7,211 nucleotides of DNA from Saprospiraceae bacterium (lineage in GTDB: Bacteria; Bacteroidota; Bacteroidia; Chitinophagales; Saprospiraceae). How positions within the stretch are numbered: the first letter of the stretch is position 1; the number at the start of each line of letters is the position of its first letter. A program made the position numbers and the translations under genes. The stretch is from contig WGBN01000148.1 of the NCBI GenBank assembly GCA_015494245.1, positions 1 through 7,211 of the forward strand, read 5' to 3'. The notes below the pieces were generated by a model that saw nothing but the letters and a program-made list of their open reading frames with translations, did no database searches and was not told where the DNA came from. Shown in pieces: positions 5,997 through 7,211 of this stretch.

Positions 5997-6165
5997 GGGG
6001 CAGTTCTACTCAGGGGAGGTCAAATTTTTCCGTTATCGGTTGTCAGAATACGGGCTTCTTAGCGTCTTCAATCCCAAAGTTCGGCAGAGGAAGGCAGCTA
6101 TAGTCGCTAAATTGCATTTCCTAAGGGACCTGATTTTTCCTTGCGTCTTCGCGAGAAATAAAAGA
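5997..6165. other. Mostly unique non-coding sequence within the repeat region
   Basis: No gene or RNA is recognised. The only recurrent element is GTTATCGGTTGTC at 6032-6044, which is the exact reverse complement of 6481-6493 in the heptad array near gmhA. It corresponds to two heptad units in the opposite orientation. Confidence 0.5.
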
Positions 6166-6226
6166 CGTGACGAGCGTGACGAACGTAACAAACGTGACGC
6201 GTGACGAGCGTGACAAACGTGACGGG
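6166..6226. repeat. 9-base tandem array, consensus CGTGACGAA
   Basis: Seven consecutive units begin with CGTGAC or CGTAAC. Six are nine bases long (ending GAG, GAA, AAA, GAG, AAA, GGG) and one is shortened to seven bases at 6193-6199. The units are diverged, so this is an old array rather than a recent slippage product. Confidence 0.8.
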
Positions 6227-6258
6227 ATACAGGCTTAAGAGCGGAGTTGTAAATTTAC

Positions 6259-6296
6259 CACGGAGTACACGGCGCCCACGGAGTGTTCACGGAGAG
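6259..6296. repeat. CACGGAG tandem units
   Basis: Four diverged units start with CACGG at 6259, 6268, 6277 and 6288, with spacings of 9, 9 and 11 bases. They resemble CACGGAGTT-type repeats seen in intergenic DNA of other bacteria. Confidence 0.65.
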
Positions 6297-6303
6297 GGTG
6301 TTT

Positions 6304-6324
6304 CCATTCTCCATTTTCCATTCT
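6304..6324. repeat. Heptad repeat CCATTYT x3
   Basis: Three consecutive seven-base units, CCATTCT, CCATTTT, CCATTCT, are unrelated in sequence to the other heptad families nearby. Confidence 0.7.
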
Positions 6325-6377
6325 AAGAGGCCGGCTCGGGGGTCTTCCTTCGTCAGCTCCCCGATCCTAACCGACAA

Positions 6378-6413
6378 ACGATTTGTCCGATTCCACCGAT
6401 TCAACCGATTCCA
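6378..6413. repeat. 9-base tandem array, consensus CCGATTCMA
   Basis: Three clear units at 6387-6413 (CCGATTCCA, CCGATTCAA, CCGATTCCA) are preceded by a diverged unit at 6378-6386. A minus-strand reading gives a Trp-Asn-Arg repeat peptide, which is an artefact of the array. Confidence 0.75.
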
Positions 6414-6429
6414 CCAACAACTCACCAAC

Positions 6430-6451
6430 GGGCAGACACATAGGTCTGCCC
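6430..6451. repeat. Palindrome GGGCAGAC...GTCTGCCC, copy B
   Basis: GGGCAGAC 6430-6437 and GTCTGCCC 6444-6451 are perfect eight-base arms around ACATAG. Its reverse complement matches copy A with one central difference, and similarity continues a few bases into the flanks (TGTA on one side, GT on the other). Confidence 0.75.
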
Positions 6452-6471
6452 CTACATACCATCCGATTTCA

Positions 6472-6527
6472 CTGACAACGGACAACCGATAACAGACAAC
6501 AGACAACTGTCAACTGTCAACCGTCAA
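6472..6527. repeat. Heptad array CNGNCAA x8, running into the gmhA 3' end
   Basis: Eight consecutive seven-base units run without a break: CTGACAA, CGGACAA, CCGATAA, CAGACAA twice, CTGTCAA twice and CCGTCAA. Seven of the eight fit CNGNCAA. The stop codon of gmhA (6517-6519) and its last two or three codons lie within the array. Confidence 0.8.
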
Positions 6528-7098
6528 CTTCAAACAACAATCTCTCAACCTCCCCACAAAGCACATGCCCAAAAAAGATATGGCACTCTTGTATGCGTGC
6601 TGCATCTGTTGAGGGAATGCGAAGCGTGTAGTGGCAGAGCGAGGCCAGTTCCCCTCCGCTTTCACCGCTCATGCCGACGACGGTCATCCCCAGTTCGCGG
6701 GCTTTGCGGGCGGCGGCGAGGATGTTGGGCGAGTTGCCCGAAGTGGAGAGGGCAAAGAGGAAGTCGCCCTCCCGTCCGGCGGCCTCTACCATGCGGGCAT
6801 ACACCTGCTCATAGCCGTAATCATTGGCCACGGCAGTCAGGAAAGAGGTGTTTACATGCAGCGCTTCGGCAAACAAGGGCGCCCGCTCCATGTAAAAGCG
6901 ACCCGACAGCTCCGCCGCAATGTGCTGGGCATCGGCGGCACTGCCGCCATTGCCACAGAAGAGCGCCTTATGTCCTGCTTTCAAAGCAGTGGCCAGCCGC
7001 TCACTCAGCTCCGCCCACATCTGCAAAGTGGCCTCGTCTTTCAACAGGGCTTCCTTAATGGCCATGTTTGTTTGTAAGGCGGATTTTATTGGGTGCAT
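6517..7098 (-). CDS. gmhA: D-sedoheptulose 7-phosphate isomerase
   Basis: This 193-residue cytosolic SIS-domain enzyme converts sedoheptulose 7-phosphate to D-glycero-D-manno-heptose 7-phosphate, the first step of ADP-heptose synthesis for lipopolysaccharide. The phosphate-binding GNGGSAADAQHIAAELSGRF begins at 49 and STSGNSPN lies at 118-125. Zinc and catalytic residues seen in E. coli GmhA (His61, Glu65, Gln172, His180) correspond to His59, Glu63, Gln170 and His178 here, all present. Length is normal for the family. The ATG at 7098 (MHPIKSALQTNMAIKEALL) follows an A-run with no Shine-Dalgarno sequence; the Met at residue 12 (position 7065) is a possible shorter start. It lies upstream of gmhB on the same strand but 686 bases away, so a single transcript is uncertain. 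Its last codons lie within a heptad repeat array. Confidence 0.95.
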   Translation of the reverse strand: MHPIKSALQTNMAIKEALLKDEATLQMWAELSERLATALKAGHKALFCGNGGSAADAQHIAAELSGRFYMERAPLFAEALHVNTSFLTAVANDYGYEQVYARMVEAAGREGDFLFALSTSGNSPNILAAARKARELGMTVVGMSGESGGELASLCHYTLRIPSTDAARIQECHIFFGHVLCGEVERLLFEVDG

Positions 7099-7107
7099 GC
7101 TTTTTTT

Positions 7108-7142
7108 TAGTTTACCGTTCGCAGTGGACAGTTTACAGTTTT
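7108..7142. repeat. Diverged heptad repeat around CAGTTTA in the gmhA leader
   Basis: Five seven-base units can be read: TAGTTTA, CCGTTCG, CAGTGGA, CAGTTTA, CAGTTTT. The last three are clear and the first two weak. They lie within 45 bases upstream of the gmhA start. Confidence 0.5.
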
Positions 7143-7176
7143 TTTTTATTGGGTATTCGGTGATTGGTGGGTTTTT

Positions 7177-7211
7177 GTTTAGTGTTTAGCGTTTAGCGTT
7201 TAGTGTTTAGC
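7177..7211. repeat. Heptad array GTTTAGY x5, reaching the window edge
   Basis: Five perfect tandem units of GTTTAGC or GTTTAGT run to the last base, so the array may continue beyond the window. The same unit occurs at 5870-5883. Confidence 0.85.

Noticed and set aside
6166..6226. CRISPR-like repeat array
   Set aside because: Units are nine bases with no spacers between them, and no cas gene is present. It is a simple tandem repeat.
6255..6506. Minus-strand open frame of 83 codons between gmhB and gmhA
   Set aside because: Its peptide (Trp-Asn-Arg repeats and similar) is a direct translation of the tandem arrays and palindrome copy B, so it is not a gene.
7177..7211. GTTTAGC array as a telomere-like or replication-end sequence
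   Set aside because: The unit resembles the plant telomere heptad TTTAGGG, but the same unit occurs internally at 5870-5883 and other heptad families lie alongside, so an ordinary tandem repeat is the simpler reading.

Overview
The window looks like a chromosomal segment from a GC-rich member of the Bacteroidota, perhaps of the Saprospiria/Lewinella type; the lower rank is only a guess. Four observations support this. The 2-oxoacid:ferredoxin oxidoreductase alpha subunit has its gamma domain fused at the N terminus. The long LeuRS carries extra insertions of the kind I associate with Bacteroidota. Start codons lack Shine-Dalgarno sequences, and several follow A-rich stretches. Two matches to the Bacteroidota -7 promoter element TAnnTTTG lie upstream of genes.

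Layout. Positions 1-1361 (minus) hold the first 453 codons of korA, which runs off the left edge. Positions 1362-1956 are a 595-base divergent intergenic region. It has a cluster of short inverted repeats in front of korA, a roughly 190-base element bounded by near-perfect inverted repeats, and a likely promoter for the next gene. Positions 1957-2307 (plus) encode an Allochromatium-type 2[4Fe-4S] ferredoxin. A strong GC-rich hairpin follows, then leuS (2397-5270, plus). The end of leuS overlaps the end of gmhB (5267-5830, minus) by 4 bases. Positions 5831-6516 are a 686-base gene-free stretch made largely of short tandem repeats and palindromes. gmhA (6517-7098, minus) and another repeat-rich leader reach the right edge.

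Functions. KorA and the ferredoxin fit together: oxidation of 2-oxoglutarate to succinyl-CoA gives low-potential electrons that a ferredoxin accepts. GmhA and GmhB are two enzymes of ADP-heptose synthesis for lipopolysaccharide; both lie on the minus strand but are separated by the repeat region. LeuRS is housekeeping.

The most unusual signal is a 13-base word, TTTGGCGAAAGCC, that occurs five times in 7.2 kb. It is always in the sense direction of the gene it lies in or precedes, in two different reading frames and once in non-coding DNA. This points to selection on DNA or RNA rather than on protein. The second notable signal is the set of unrelated 7-base and 9-base tandem repeat families around gmhA and gmhB. 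I found no CRISPR array, rRNA, tRNA, transposase or defence system.
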